The notes under the pieces: model-generated | The model's database searches: none | What the model saw: the letters and a program-made list of their open reading frames with translations, nothing else | What the model was told of the DNA's origin: nothing | Program-made: the position numbers and the translations under genes | Shown: one piece after another, positions 37,930 to 47,782 of the stretch | Layout of the letters: every line of letters begins with the position of its first letter | Numbering within the stretch: the stretch's first letter is position 1 | Source of the DNA: an uncultured Bacteroides sp. | GTDB taxonomy: Bacteria; Bacteroidota; Bacteroidia; Cytophagales; Cyclobacteriaceae | Direction of reading: 5' to 3' | Assembly: GCA_902168185.1 (NCBI GenBank) | Contig: CABHOV010000025.1 | Coordinates: 1 to 64,000, forward strand | Length of the DNA: 64,000 bases

Positions 37930-37957
37930 AGTACCAGGCTTGCTGAAACCTGGTACT
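37930..37957 (-). terminator. Hairpin after the permease/M1-peptidase gene
   Basis: AGTACCAGG (37930-37938) pairs with CCTGGTACT (37949-37957) around a 10-nt loop, 30 nt downstream of the minus-strand stop. The following sequence is only moderately T-rich, so termination strength is uncertain. Confidence 0.6.
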
Positions 37958-37986
37958 ATAGTTTGGGAGTTGAAAATGGTTAACGA

Positions 37987-40900
37987 TTATTTTTCTTCAA
38001 CGGTCTTCATGTTATCATCCGGAATCCGGTCGATAAGTTTATTGTAAGGATCAATCCCAGCTTTAACAGGTTTACCTTGCACCACCAATTTAATAATGTG
38101 TTCACCTTCACCAAGCCAATGCTTCTTGAGGTAAAGAGGCACCTTCTTAATCATGCCTTTGTCATTTTTTCCGTCTTCTGTAAAGATGCCGATATCAATG
38201 AGATCTTTTCCCGTGCCTTTACCGGTCTCTTTACCAAGACCATCATAATATAGCTTTCGAGTCTGTACCGTCATCGTTACCTTATACTGATTATCTTTTA
38301 AAGGCTCTGCTATAGCTTTCGTGATCCGGTTTTCATACAGCGCGATTTTCTCAAATGAATCTTCAATGAAGTATTTCAAAGAATCCGGCGTAGCTTCCTG
38401 TATATAGCTATACCATTCACGTGAAGTAGCGAAAGGAGGATGCTGACGGAAAGCGGCAGTATCGATAAATTTTTTGAAGGCACTGTTCAGCCGCGCTTCT
38501 CCAAGAAGATCTTGCAGGGAGTATAAAACGAGTGAACCCTTTTCATACCACACATACGAACGTGAATCATTCTCAAGGAGCGTCTCTTCAAATTTATCTT
38601 CCCCTGCACGACCGCGCAGGTAACGGTCAAGACTATATTTCAATCGGTTTTGCATGCAGTCAACACCGTATTCATGTTGCAATACCATCAGCGAAGAATA
38701 CTCCGCCATAGATTCCGAGATCTGGTTGGCACCGCGTGTGGCGGAAGGTGTTACCTGGTGTCCCCACCATTGATGTGCCACCTCATGTGCTGTAACATAA
38801 AATGTATAGTCGGTATCATCGGGATCGCTATTGTCGGCTACCCATCCAAAGCTTTCGGTATAGGGCACAGTATTGGGAAAGGACTGCGCGAAACCAGCAT
38901 ACCGCGGGAACTCAAGTATACGCATCTGTTTATATTGGTAAGGCTTGAAGTTATCAGCATAATAATCAAGCGAAGCCTTTACTGATTTCACATAGCGTTC
39001 AATATTATAGGCATGCGATGGATGATGGAAGATCTCGATGTTTACAACTTCACCATTCTTTCCTTTCCAGGTATCACGATGTATAGCATAGCGGGCAGAA
39101 GATATATTAAAGAAGAGATCCATTTCTCCTTCCATTTTATAGTGATAATATTTCCTTCCATCCTTCATCCATTCTTTTTGAAGATACCCTGGCGCAACGG
39201 CAATCTGGTCGGCATCGGTGCTGATCGTAGCTTCGAACGTAACATAGTCTGCATCATCGTTGAATAAAAGATTACTCAACCCATGCGGATCAGTTTGAGG
39301 AGGAAGTGTATAGTCTTTCTTGGGCAATCCATATTTTTTTCGATCCTTGTCACTGTTAAGCGGATCACCCGGGTAACCAAACGAAGGAAATATACTCAGG
39401 TCGAAGAACGTGCCGTTGTAAACGATCTGTCTGCCGAGACCACTGTTCGGGAATCCTTTATAGCGTGCATCCATGGTGATTTCCATCTTCATGGTATCGC
39501 CCGGTTGCATCGTGCGTGGCATTTTATAGATATAGAAGCGGTTGACTTCGTCATTCAGGATCAACTTCAGATCGTCTCCATCCAGCGTGAGGCTTTCAAT
39601 CGTGGTGTGATCTATAGGACTTCCAACATTCAGAATCAGAGAATCGATTGGCTGTTTGCTCTTGTTGACGATCGTAAATATACCCGATGATTTTGTTGTC
39701 CTGTCTTCCGGGAAGATGTCGATGTTTACTTTTACATCCGTGACTTTCGGTTGAACGGTAAACTCGAATTTTTTATAGCTCTTCTCGAAATCTGCGCTAA
39801 TTTTTCTGCCCTCTTTCGCGGTGCGGTATACATTGAGGACGCTCATGTTGTAGTATATAAATATACCTGAGCCAATCCAGAGTATGGTAAAGAATGTAAG
39901 TGCAGCAGCGGGGAGTCCGCTGAAGCGTTCCTTTACCAATTGCCACCGTGTTGAGAAACTGGTTTCAGCGCCACGATTCCAGAATAAATTTCCGATGACC
40001 AGGAAAATCGATCCCAAACTTAGCCAGTATACATTGAACCATGTTATAGATTTTAGAAAATGTCCGAATCCATTCATGTCAGAAATCCGGTATTCCGGGA
40101 TATAGCTATAGAAGAAGAGATTGTAATTCAATTCCGCGAAATTCCTTAGACCAAACAGCGCGACCCATATCCCGATGGAGACTACGTGGCCGATGAATTT
40201 GTTGTTGATCAGGATGTGAACCAGAAATGCCAGCATTGCGAGCTGTAAATATTCCGGAAACTCGATCAGGTATAGATCCGTAAAGTACATTCCGAATTCA
40301 AAATTGAAATATCCTTTGATCACCTGGTTGAAGATACCGCATACGAGTACCAGATTTACCAGCACAAAACTAATCAATACCAGCGAAAGGAATTTGGAGC
40401 CATATACAACCCAGTTCGGAATTGGTAACGCATCCGCGATGTTTGCGTAGTTAACGCTCTTATCGCGGTGTACAACTTCTCCAGTGTAAAATATAATGAT
40501 GATGAAGACGAAGATTATATAGTTATAGTCTTTTACCTCCAGCATATAATATGTGAGCGGAAGAGAAGGCGTGCCGAACGTGGGAGATCCAAACCATCCA
40601 TCCAGGAAGAGAAATAATACACCGGCCAGCAGTATGGCAATGAAGTAAAAATCTTTGATGATGTTATTAAACTCAAGCAGACCTAACCTGAAAAGCTTGC
40701 GTAAGTATACACTTTGAGAATATACCTTCTGTACGACCGGTAGATCAGAGAGCGATCGCCCTTTGCGTTCAACGGCTTCTTCATTTTTAATCTTGCCCGA
40801 GGATACCTCCAACATACTGCGGAATGAGAACCGGAAAAATGTAAATGCAAATAACAGCAAGCTGATGCCGATCCAGAGAATTCGATTCCAGAGAAAATTT

Positions 40901-41613
40901 CCTTCAAGAGGAATGAGCGTTATATTTTGCTCCGAAGGCGTCCAATACTTGGTAGCATTTATATAGGTTGTGAGCGCATAGGGGTCGAGTATATCTACCA
41001 GGTCTTTATTGTCGAGATCTTGTGTGAGTGCGTTGGCAAGCAGATATCCTATAAACAGGATAACGCTTCCGACATACGTCACTACAATTTTACGAGTCAG
41101 CGCTACCAGGGCGAAGAATACAGTTCCCGTAAAGAACAGGTTCGGGATATTAAGGACGAGGGTGTTGTATATATAGTGGTATAGTATAAATGGGCCAAAT
41201 CGTTCAGGCTCCACTTCGCCTGTTAATACACCCAGCGGACCGCCAAGCCACGCACCAACATGATACCCGAAGCTGATGAAGATCAGGATCACGAACGATC
41301 CGAGGAACCGGCCGAGTAAATATGATTTTTCAGTAATCGGGTAGGTGAAGAAGTAATCCTTCGTGCGGTATTCAATATCCCGGTATACCGGAACACCCAT
41401 GACTGCAGAGGCGATCAACGTCTCAAAAATGCTGAGGATGATCATGAAGTAACCGATGGCATAAGCAGAGTTTACGAACACTTTCTCCGATGCAGGGCTA
41501 TTGCCATATATACCACTGACGAATGCAAAAAGAAACAATACAAAAAAGTACGCATAGGTAGCAGGTCGTTTGAAACGATACCTTACCTCGAAAAGAAATA
41601 TTTTCCAGAACAT
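37987..41613 (-). CDS. ABC-2-type permease fused to an M1-family aminopeptidase
   Basis: 1208 residues from the ATG at 41613; a longer frame to 41685 would run into the upstream ABC gene, so the later start is preferred. The N-terminal half (to about 565) has about a dozen membrane segments in two permease-like sets (for example FVLFLFAFVSGIYG and later FIAILLAGVLFLFL). The C-terminal half is an extracytoplasmic M1 gluzincin domain: zinc motif HEVAHQWWGH at 943-952, third ligand Glu967 in SESMAEY. The Glu is one residue further from HEVAH than in classic M1 enzymes (19 residues between instead of 18), as I recall for related fusions. It starts 22 nt after its partner ATPase gene. Export coupled to peptide trimming is possible; the substrate is unknown. 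Confidence 0.9.
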   Translation of the reverse strand: MFWKIFLFEVRYRFKRPATYAYFFVLFLFAFVSGIYGNSPASEKVFVNSAYAIGYFMIILSIFETLIASAVMGVPVYRDIEYRTKDYFFTYPITEKSYLLGRFLGSFVILIFISFGYHVGAWLGGPLGVLTGEVEPERFGPFILYHYIYNTLVLNIPNLFFTGTVFFALVALTRKIVVTYVGSVILFIGYLLANALTQDLDNKDLVDILDPYALTTYINATKYWTPSEQNITLIPLEGNFLWNRILWIGISLLLFAFTFFRFSFRSMLEVSSGKIKNEEAVERKGRSLSDLPVVQKVYSQSVYLRKLFRLGLLEFNNIIKDFYFIAILLAGVLFLFLDGWFGSPTFGTPSLPLTYYMLEVKDYNYIIFVFIIIIFYTGEVVHRDKSVNYANIADALPIPNWVVYGSKFLSLVLISFVLVNLVLVCGIFNQVIKGYFNFEFGMYFTDLYLIEFPEYLQLAMLAFLVHILINNKFIGHVVSIGIWVALFGLRNFAELNYNLFFYSYIPEYRISDMNGFGHFLKSITWFNVYWLSLGSIFLVIGNLFWNRGAETSFSTRWQLVKERFSGLPAAALTFFTILWIGSGIFIYYNMSVLNVYRTAKEGRKISADFEKSYKKFEFTVQPKVTDVKVNIDIFPEDRTTKSSGIFTIVNKSKQPIDSLILNVGSPIDHTTIESLTLDGDDLKLILNDEVNRFYIYKMPRTMQPGDTMKMEITMDARYKGFPNSGLGRQIVYNGTFFDLSIFPSFGYPGDPLNSDKDRKKYGLPKKDYTLPPQTDPHGLSNLLFNDDADYVTFEATISTDADQIAVAPGYLQKEWMKDGRKYYHYKMEGEMDLFFNISSARYAIHRDTWKGKNGEVVNIEIFHHPSHAYNIERYVKSVKASLDYYADNFKPYQYKQMRILEFPRYAGFAQSFPNTVPYTESFGWVADNSDPDDTDYTFYVTAHEVAHQWWGHQVTPSATRGANQISESMAEYSSLMVLQHEYGVDCMQNRLKYSLDRYLRGRAGEDKFEETLLENDSRSYVWYEKGSLVLYSLQDLLGEARLNSAFKKFIDTAAFRQHPPFATSREWYSYIQEATPDSLKYFIEDSFEKIALYENRITKAIAEPLKDNQYKVTMTVQTRKLYYDGLGKETGKGTGKDLIDIGIFTEDGKNDKGMIKKVPLYLKKHWLGEGEHIIKLVVQGKPVKAGIDPYNKLIDRIPDDNMKTVEEK

Positions 41614-41635
41614 AGTATAGTAGGTAAGGTGTGAA

Positions 41636-42523
41636 TTACATAGTAACGATGTCTGTCTTTTCAGCGATCTTCGAGAAGTATACATCTTCCAGTCCGGCTT
41701 CTACAGGTTTGAAGTCTTCATCGGGACGGATGTCGCTGAGTACATGGATCTGTGTTTTACCTGCCTTGAGTTGTGTGGAGATAACCTGGAACGAATTACG
41801 GAATATAGTGAGTTCCGTTTTTTCAATGATCCTGCTCCATACTTTACCTTGCAAGGATTCAACGAGGTTGGCAGGATGTCCTTGTGCAATCACTTCTCCA
41901 AGACAAATGATGGCCATGTTGCTGCAGAGGTTCGTCACATCTTCTACAATGTGCGTAGAGAGTATAACAATTGTGTTCTCACCGATTTCACTTAACAGGT
42001 TGTAAAAACGATTTCGTTCAGCCGGGTCGAGACCAGCAGTAGGCTCATCCACTATGATAAGTTTAGGATTGCCGATGAGAGCCTGCGCTACACCAAAGCG
42101 TTGCTTCATGCCTCCTGAAAATGTTCCCAGGTTTTTATTCCGAAACTGAATCAGGTTTACTTTCTCCAGCAGCGTCTGTACAATTTCCTTGCGTTGTTTT
42201 TTATCTACTATACCTTTCAGATCAGCAATGTGATCGAGCATCGTCTCTGCCGTTACCCGTGGATATACTCCGAACTCCTGCGGGAGATAGCCCAGTATTT
42301 TTCTGACCTCATGTTTCTGATGGAGTACATCGAGATTGCCTAATGTAATAGAGCCACTGCTCGCTTCCTGAAGTGTAGCGATGGTGCGCATCAGCGAAGA
42401 TTTACCGGCACCATTTGGACCCAGTAATCCGAACATACCCTGGTTAATGGTGAGCGATACATTCTTCAATGCTTGCACACCATTCGAGTAAGTCTTGGAA
42501 AGATTTTCAATAACAAGTTGCAT
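41636..42523 (-). CDS. ABC transporter ATP-binding protein
   Basis: Cytoplasmic ATPase, 295 residues, partner of the permease/M1 fusion 22 nt downstream. Walker A is GPNGAGKS at 35-42, Q-loop LPQEFG near 80-85, signature SGGMKQ at 136-141, Walker B LIIVDE at 155-160, and the H-loop STHIVEDV follows. The C-terminal 80 residues beyond the ABC core resemble the tail seen in ABC-2 exporter ATPases. Confidence 0.95.
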   Translation of the reverse strand: MQLVIENLSKTYSNGVQALKNVSLTINQGMFGLLGPNGAGKSSLMRTIATLQEASSGSITLGNLDVLHQKHEVRKILGYLPQEFGVYPRVTAETMLDHIADLKGIVDKKQRKEIVQTLLEKVNLIQFRNKNLGTFSGGMKQRFGVAQALIGNPKLIIVDEPTAGLDPAERNRFYNLLSEIGENTIVILSTHIVEDVTNLCSNMAIICLGEVIAQGHPANLVESLQGKVWSRIIEKTELTIFRNSFQVISTQLKAGKTQIHVLSDIRPDEDFKPVEAGLEDVYFSKIAEKTDIVTM

Positions 42524-42692
42524 GGGTAAGAGTTAGGTTATGAGTTATAGAGTCTGGTGGCGGTTAATATTTTTTAAGATAGATACAACCCTGCAAACCT
42601 CCAACGGTTTGGAGGACGATGAGCGTAACAATTTTGTTACAGATGCCGATGTTGGAAGCGGAAATATTTCAATGGATATTCTGCAAGACAAG

Positions 42693-42726
42693 AAAAAGCC
42701 TTCCCCATTAGTGAGGAAGGCTTTTT
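42693..42726 (-). terminator. Intrinsic terminator after leuS
   Basis: A 12-bp perfect stem (AAAAAGCCTTCC at 42693-42704, GGAAGGCTTTTT at 42715-42726) with a 10-nt loop. The minus-strand U-tract is formed by the arm itself. It lies 21 nt after the leuS stop. Confidence 0.88.
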
Positions 42727-42747
42727 GGAAAAGTATCAGCGTTGTTG

Positions 42748-45552
42748 TTATAACACGACATTCACGATTTTGCCCTGCACGATAATTACTTTCTTAGGGG
42801 CTTTGCCTTCAGTCCATTTTTGTACAGCTTCAGAGGCCATCACTAATTTCTCGATGTCCTCTTTCGGCATATCCAGTGCGAAGTTCATCTTCACACGAAC
42901 TTTACCATTGATGGAGATAGGATATTCAAATGAACTTTCCACCAGGTATTGCTCATCATATTTCGGATATACCGCATTCAAAATGGAATCGCTATGACCA
43001 AGTTTTTCCCAAAGTTCTTCTGTAATGTGTGGTGCAAAAGGAGAGAGGGCAATTACCAACGGCTCCAGTATAGCACGCTTGTTACATTTCAGAGAACTCA
43101 GTTCATTGCAGCAGATCATAAACTCACTCACGGAAGTATTAAAAGAGAAACGATCTATATCATCTTCAATCTTCTTGATGGTTTTGTGAAGGATTTTGAA
43201 TTCTTCACGCGTTGGTTCTGTATCACTCACGGTGAAATTTTCATTTTTGTCATGGAAGAGATTCCAGAACCTTCTCAGGAATTTATATACTCCATCTATA
43301 CCATTCGTGTTCCACGGCTTGGATAATTCCAATGGGCCCAGAAACATCTCGTACATACGAAGTGTATCTGCACCGTAGTTCGTTACAATGTCATCCGGGT
43401 TAACAACGTTGTATTTGGACTTGGACATTTTTTCGATCTCTGTTCCGCAGATATACTTTCCATCTTCCAGTATAAATTCAGCGTTACTGAAATCATCTCT
43501 CCATTTCTTGAATCCTTCAATATCAAGCACGTCATTGTCCACAAGACTAACATCGGCATGAAGCGGCGTTACATCGTACTGTTTACGTAAACCATTCGAT
43601 ACAAATTTGTGAGTACCGTTGATCCGATACACAAACTTCGACATCCCCTGAATATGCCCCTGGTTGATGAGCTTCTTGAAAGGCTCTTCAGCATCTACAT
43701 ATCCCAGATCTTTCAACGCCTTGCACCAGAAACGGGAGTATAGCAAATGCCCCGTAGCATGTTCTGATCCTCCCATATACAGGTCTACATCTTTCCAGTA
43801 ATTTATTTTTTCCCGGCCGGCAAATTCATTTTCATTTTTAGGATCCATATAGCGGAACCAGTACCAGCTCGAGCCAGCCCAGCCCGGCATGGTGGTTAAT
43901 TCATACGCGTTGCCGTTATAGTTCCAGTCTTTCGCGCGCGCTAAAGGAGGCTCTCCGGTTTCAGTAGGTTTATACTGATCGATCTCCGGTAATGTAACCG
44001 GAAGGTCTTTATCCGCGACAAGCTTTGGTATACCTTTCTCGAAATATACCGGGAATGGTTCACCCCAATACCGTTGTCTGCCGAAGATGGCATCGCGCAT
44101 TCTGAAATTTACTTTCCGTATACCAATGCCCAATGCTTCGACTTTCTCCAAAGCTTTTTCAATCGCTTTGTTCCAGGGTAAGCCATTCAGGAAATCGGAA
44201 TTGATCATCGTACCGGACTTCGGCTCGAAGTTATCTTTCGTTATATCACTGGTTGGTCCTTCCAACACATCGATGATCGGAAGATTAAAATGTTTCGCGA
44301 AAGCGTAGTCACGGGTATCGCTGGAAGGCACCGCCATAACAGCACCTGTACCATAGCCTGCCAATACATAGTCGGCAATCCATACCGGTACTTTTGCATT
44401 GTTAAATGGATTGATCACATACGCGCCTGTAAAGGCACCGGTGATTCGTTTCACTTCGCTCATGCGCTCGCGCTCACTGCGGTTCTTCGCTATATCTATA
44501 TACCTGGTAACTTCTTCGCGTTGCTCTGGCGTTGTAATTTTATCTACTAACTCATGCTCTGGTGCAATCACCATAAAGCTCACACCGTAAATCGTATCGA
44601 TGCGCGTTGTGAATACGCGTATGGATAGATCAGACTGCTGATCGCTGGCTGCGCTCACTTTAAAATCCAATTCGCAGCCAACGCTTTTGCCAATCCAGTT
44701 GCGTTGCATTTCCCGTACGGGCTCCGGCCAATCTATAGTATCAAGTCCTTTAAGCAGGCGTTCAGCATAGGCGGTGATGCGCATACTCCACTGCATCATC
44801 TTGATGCGTTCTACCGGGTAGCCACCACGTTCGCTCACTCCATCTTTTACTTCATCGTTAGACAATACGGTGCCGAGTGCTGCGCACCAGTTCACCATCG
44901 TGTCGCTCAGATAAGCGATGCGATATTTTTGTAAGAAATCCTCTTTGCCTTTTTCATCAAAGCTCTTCCATTGCTCTGCTGTGATCACAGGTGTATCTTC
45001 ATCACAAACGGCGCTGATATTTTTGTTGCCGTTCTTTTCAAGTTCAGCGATGAGTATAGCAATAGGCTCCGTTTTTCCTTCGGGTCCTGATTTTTTATTA
45101 TACCACGCATTGAACAATTGAGAAAAAATCCACTGTGTCCATTTATAGTATGCCGGATCACTGGTTTGAACTTCACGATCCCAATCGTAGGAGAATCCGA
45201 TTTGTCGTAACTGACGTTTATAGGTCTCTATATTTTTAGCCGTGGTAACAGCAGGATGCTGACCTGTTTGAATAGCATATTGTTCAGCAGGCAATCCAAA
45301 AGCATCGAACCCCATCGGGTGCAATACATTAAATCCTTTCACACGCTTGTAGCGCGAAACTATATCTGAAGCAATGTAACCCAGTGGATGCCCTACGTGA
45401 AGTCCCGCCCCGGAAGGATACGGGAACATATCCAAAACATAATATTTAGGTTTCGAAGTATCGTCCTTTACTTTGTAAACGCCATCTGCGGCCCATTTAT
45501 CCTGCCACTTCTTTTCAATGCGTTTGATCTCGTCTTTGCTGTAATCGGCCAT
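42748..45552 (-). CDS. leuS: Leucyl-tRNA synthetase
   Basis: Class I aminoacyl-tRNA synthetase charging tRNA-Leu. The 934 residues include the HIGH-type motif HVGH at 52-55 (within [16 protein letters not shown]), the CP1 editing domain in the middle (with [19 protein letters not shown]), and KMSKS at 708-712, followed by the anticodon-binding helical domain ([20 protein letters not shown]). It is slightly longer than the E. coli enzyme (860). A Bacteroidota -7 box lies 29-36 nt upstream. Confidence 0.98.
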   Translation of the reverse strand: MADYSKDEIKRIEKKWQDKWAADGVYKVKDDTSKPKYYVLDMFPYPSGAGLHVGHPLGYIASDIVSRYKRVKGFNVLHPMGFDAFGLPAEQYAIQTGQHPAVTTAKNIETYKRQLRQIGFSYDWDREVQTSDPAYYKWTQWIFSQLFNAWYNKKSGPEGKTEPIAILIAELEKNGNKNISAVCDEDTPVITAEQWKSFDEKGKEDFLQKYRIAYLSDTMVNWCAALGTVLSNDEVKDGVSERGGYPVERIKMMQWSMRITAYAERLLKGLDTIDWPEPVREMQRNWIGKSVGCELDFKVSAASDQQSDLSIRVFTTRIDTIYGVSFMVIAPEHELVDKITTPEQREEVTRYIDIAKNRSERERMSEVKRITGAFTGAYVINPFNNAKVPVWIADYVLAGYGTGAVMAVPSSDTRDYAFAKHFNLPIIDVLEGPTSDITKDNFEPKSGTMINSDFLNGLPWNKAIEKALEKVEALGIGIRKVNFRMRDAIFGRQRYWGEPFPVYFEKGIPKLVADKDLPVTLPEIDQYKPTETGEPPLARAKDWNYNGNAYELTTMPGWAGSSWYWFRYMDPKNENEFAGREKINYWKDVDLYMGGSEHATGHLLYSRFWCKALKDLGYVDAEEPFKKLINQGHIQGMSKFVYRINGTHKFVSNGLRKQYDVTPLHADVSLVDNDVLDIEGFKKWRDDFSNAEFILEDGKYICGTEIEKMSKSKYNVVNPDDIVTNYGADTLRMYEMFLGPLELSKPWNTNGIDGVYKFLRRFWNLFHDKNENFTVSDTEPTREEFKILHKTIKKIEDDIDRFSFNTSVSEFMICCNELSSLKCNKRAILEPLVIALSPFAPHITEELWEKLGHSDSILNAVYPKYDEQYLVESSFEYPISINGKVRVKMNFALDMPKEDIEKLVMASEAVQKWTEGKAPKKVIIVQGKIVNVVL

Positions 45553-45580
45553 GTTGTAATTCGTTCTGTTAGGCGAGCCG

Positions 45581-45588
45581 CAAAAATA
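45581..45588 (-). promoter_or_regulatory. -7 promoter element for leuS
   Basis: The minus strand reads TATTTTTG, an exact TAnnTTTG match, in the 71-nt gap between the lysR-type gene and leuS. The leader would be about 23 nt. No clear -33 box. Confidence 0.5.
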
Positions 45589-45623
45589 AGCCTTTTATGA
45601 AAATTACAGGCTTGAATCAATCG

Positions 45624-46499
45624 CTACGACAGACTTTTTTGAAAGGCTTCCATCATTGTCTTCAGTGTACGGCTGTTTTTATTCCGCTTTCGCAGAATAC
45701 CAACCGGCACCGGGTTTAAAGAATCCAGTGGTTTAAACGAAACATGCGGGTATTCTTCGTGAAGAGAAGCAGGAGCGAACGTAAGGCCGAGCCCCTGATG
45801 TACCAGCAGTACGCGGGTTCTCGGTGATGAGAGTTCACTGATGATGTTGGGTTCCTGTCCAGTAAACTTTAATTGCTGCATCACAGCATCGTGAAGCCAC
45901 GGCTGATCCTGGCGCTTGTATAAAATAAAAGGCTGGTCCTTTAAATCTTCGCGTGATAATTTTTTTCGTTTTGCCAGCGCATGATTGGCGGGCAGCACAA
46001 CGTGATACGCTTCTTCTGCTATAGCATTCCACTCCAAAGCATCTTCCTGCACGGGGCCATATACCAGTGCGAGATCAACCATGTTTTCTTTTACATGATG
46101 AATCAACGTAGCCGTACAGTGCTCTGCGATCGTCACCTGTATATCCGGGTATATCTGTTGAAATAACTGCATTGCTTTCGCGATACGCTGCGGACGAATA
46201 CCCGGTACCAATCCCAGCATTAACTTACCCGTCTTCTTCTCCCGAATAGACCGGATGCGTTCTTCAGCTTCTTCTACCTTCTCAAAAATCTCAAGTGTAT
46301 ACTGGTATAGTATTTTGCCTGCATCGGTAAGTTCATTTCCTTTTTTGAGTCGGTGAAAGAGCGATGTCTCCAATGACTCCTCTAATTCTTTGATCTGCTG
46401 GCTGAGCGGAGGTTGTGAAATGTTCAGGCGTGCAGCCGCTTTGCGGAAGTTCAATTCTTCCGCCAGTACTTTAAAATACCGAAGATGTTTCAGGTCCAT
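45624..46499 (-). CDS. LysR-family transcriptional regulator
   Basis: 291 residues: an N-terminal winged HTH (about 1-60, with AAARLNISQPPLSQQIKELE), a linker helix, and a C-terminal periplasmic-binding-like effector domain (from about 90, GKLMLGLVPGIRP). It is divergent from a medium-chain dehydrogenase gene; the 141-nt gap holds an inverted repeat of LysR type. Regulation of that gene is therefore likely. The inducer is not predictable from sequence. Confidence 0.95.
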   Translation of the reverse strand: MDLKHLRYFKVLAEELNFRKAAARLNISQPPLSQQIKELEESLETSLFHRLKKGNELTDAGKILYQYTLEIFEKVEEAEERIRSIREKKTGKLMLGLVPGIRPQRIAKAMQLFQQIYPDIQVTIAEHCTATLIHHVKENMVDLALVYGPVQEDALEWNAIAEEAYHVVLPANHALAKRKKLSREDLKDQPFILYKRQDQPWLHDAVMQQLKFTGQEPNIISELSSPRTRVLLVHQGLGLTFAPASLHEEYPHVSFKPLDSLNPVPVGILRKRNKNSRTLKTMMEAFQKSLS

Positions 46500-46570
46500 G
46501 ATTCTTTTAACGTATCACCGTGATAGCAAGATCGAATGAGTGAATCGATTCCTGCGCAAGGCTTTCACCG

Positions 46571-46592
46571 TTATTTGTACAGTAACAAATAA
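46571..46592. promoter_or_regulatory. Putative LysR operator between divergent genes
   Basis: TTATTTGT (46571-46578) and its exact complement ACAAATAA (46585-46592) form an 8-bp inverted repeat with a 6-bp spacer, containing the T-N11-A pattern typical of LysR boxes. It lies about 72 nt from the regulator start and 49 nt from the dehydrogenase start. Confidence 0.6.
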
Positions 46593-46640
46593 ACACATCC
46601 ACCCGGATAAACTCACACTACAGATCAATCTATTTATACT

Positions 46641-47645
46641 ATGAAAGCATTACAATTAACAACACCCGGTTCCCTGCAGGGAATAGAATGGAAAGAAACA
46701 CCAACGCCTGCTATAGGTGATTACGATGTACTGGTGCGCATCAAAGCTACTGCTATCAATTATCGTGACTACGCTTTTATTACAGGTCGCTATCCACTTG
46801 TGAAACCACTGCCCATAATTCTTGGATCGGATGCGGTGGGTATTGTTGAACATACAGGAAGTAAAGTAACACGTTTTACTCCTGGCGATACCGTGATCAG
46901 CTTGTTGCGTCAGCGTTGGTATGGAGGAAAGTTTGATGCCTATAAAGCTTCACTGCAATTGGGAGCATCGGTTGATGGAGTTTTTTCGGAGTATACTTCC
47001 TTTCATGAACAGAGTTTGGCCAAGGCACCGACTACACTTTCATTGGAGGAAGCGGCTACTGTTCCAACGGCCGGGCTAACAGCTTTTCGGGTGCTCACAC
47101 AATCCGATATCCAGCCCGGCGATTCAATATTGATCCAGGGAACGGGTGGTGTGTCGCTATATGCATTGCAGCTGGCCAAGCGCATGGGCTTTCAAACCAT
47201 CGTAACGACTGGGAAAACTGAGAACGAAGAATTTTTAAAACAGCTTGGAGCGGGTAAGATCATCAACTATAAAACAACGCCAGATTGGTATAAACAAGTT
47301 CTTGATCTGACACAAGGACGAGGTGTCGACCTGGTGATCGATGTGGCCGGAGGTACTTCGGTGCAACAGTCTATTTTGGCAACGGCTATAAATGGCCAGG
47401 TGGCGTTAATCGGATTTTTAGAAGATACACAAACATCGATAGACCTTGTGAGTGTAATCAGACGGAACATCACCTTGCGTGCCTATACAACAGGCAGTCG
47501 TGAAGATCTTGAACAGTTCGTTAAATTTCTGGAAGTTAATCCTGTGCGGCCGGTGATTGCAGGTATATATCACGACTATATGACGGCCTTTAAAGTTTTT
47601 GAAGGGAACAAAACTCCGGGCAAGATCATCGTAACAATACCTTGA
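46641..47645 (+). CDS. Zinc-independent medium-chain dehydrogenase/quinone-reductase-like enzyme
   Basis: 334 residues of the MDR superfamily: an N-terminal GroES-like domain and a C-terminal Rossmann domain with the nucleotide motif GTGGVS at 167-172. The catalytic-zinc ligands are missing: YRDYAFITG replaces the usual Cys region and LGSDAVG replaces the GHE motif. It therefore resembles NAD(P)H quinone oxidoreductases or enoyl reductases rather than zinc alcohol dehydrogenases. Its position opposite a LysR-type gene suggests inducible expression. Substrate unknown. Confidence 0.88.
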   Translation: MKALQLTTPGSLQGIEWKETPTPAIGDYDVLVRIKATAINYRDYAFITGRYPLVKPLPIILGSDAVGIVEHTGSKVTRFTPGDTVISLLRQRWYGGKFDAYKASLQLGASVDGVFSEYTSFHEQSLAKAPTTLSLEEAATVPTAGLTAFRVLTQSDIQPGDSILIQGTGGVSLYALQLAKRMGFQTIVTTGKTENEEFLKQLGAGKIINYKTTPDWYKQVLDLTQGRGVDLVIDVAGGTSVQQSILATAINGQVALIGFLEDTQTSIDLVSVIRRNITLRAYTTGSREDLEQFVKFLEVNPVRPVIAGIYHDYMTAFKVFEGNKTPGKIIVTIP

Positions 47646-47671
47646 GCTTCCCGGTTTAAGAACGGGATGTT

Positions 47672-47701
47672 ACAGTTCATCAGGAATGTTCTACAGTTCA
47701 G
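47672..47701 (+). promoter_or_regulatory. Putative LytTR-type operator upstream of the hydrolase gene
   Basis: ACAGTTCAT (47672-47680) and ACAGTTCAG (47693-47701) are direct repeats 21 bp apart. Both fit the LytTR half-site consensus [TA][AC][CA]GTTN[AG][TG] exactly. A -7-like AATTTTTG begins at 47735, 33 nt after the second repeat, so the site sits where an activator would contact the promoter. The same arrangement recurs before the TonB receptor gene. Confidence 0.7.
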
Positions 47702-47782
47702 TAAAGCCTTTTTGAGGAAGCGGGATGGAAGGTGAATTTTTGGTTCATAATTCAAATGACCAAAAACAAAATCACATCCCAT

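Noticed and set aside
41614-41685. N-terminal extension of the permease/M1 fusion
   Set aside because: It overlaps the end of the upstream ABC ATPase gene and encodes a basic, non-hydrophobic leader; the ATG at 41613 begins a standard permease N-terminus.
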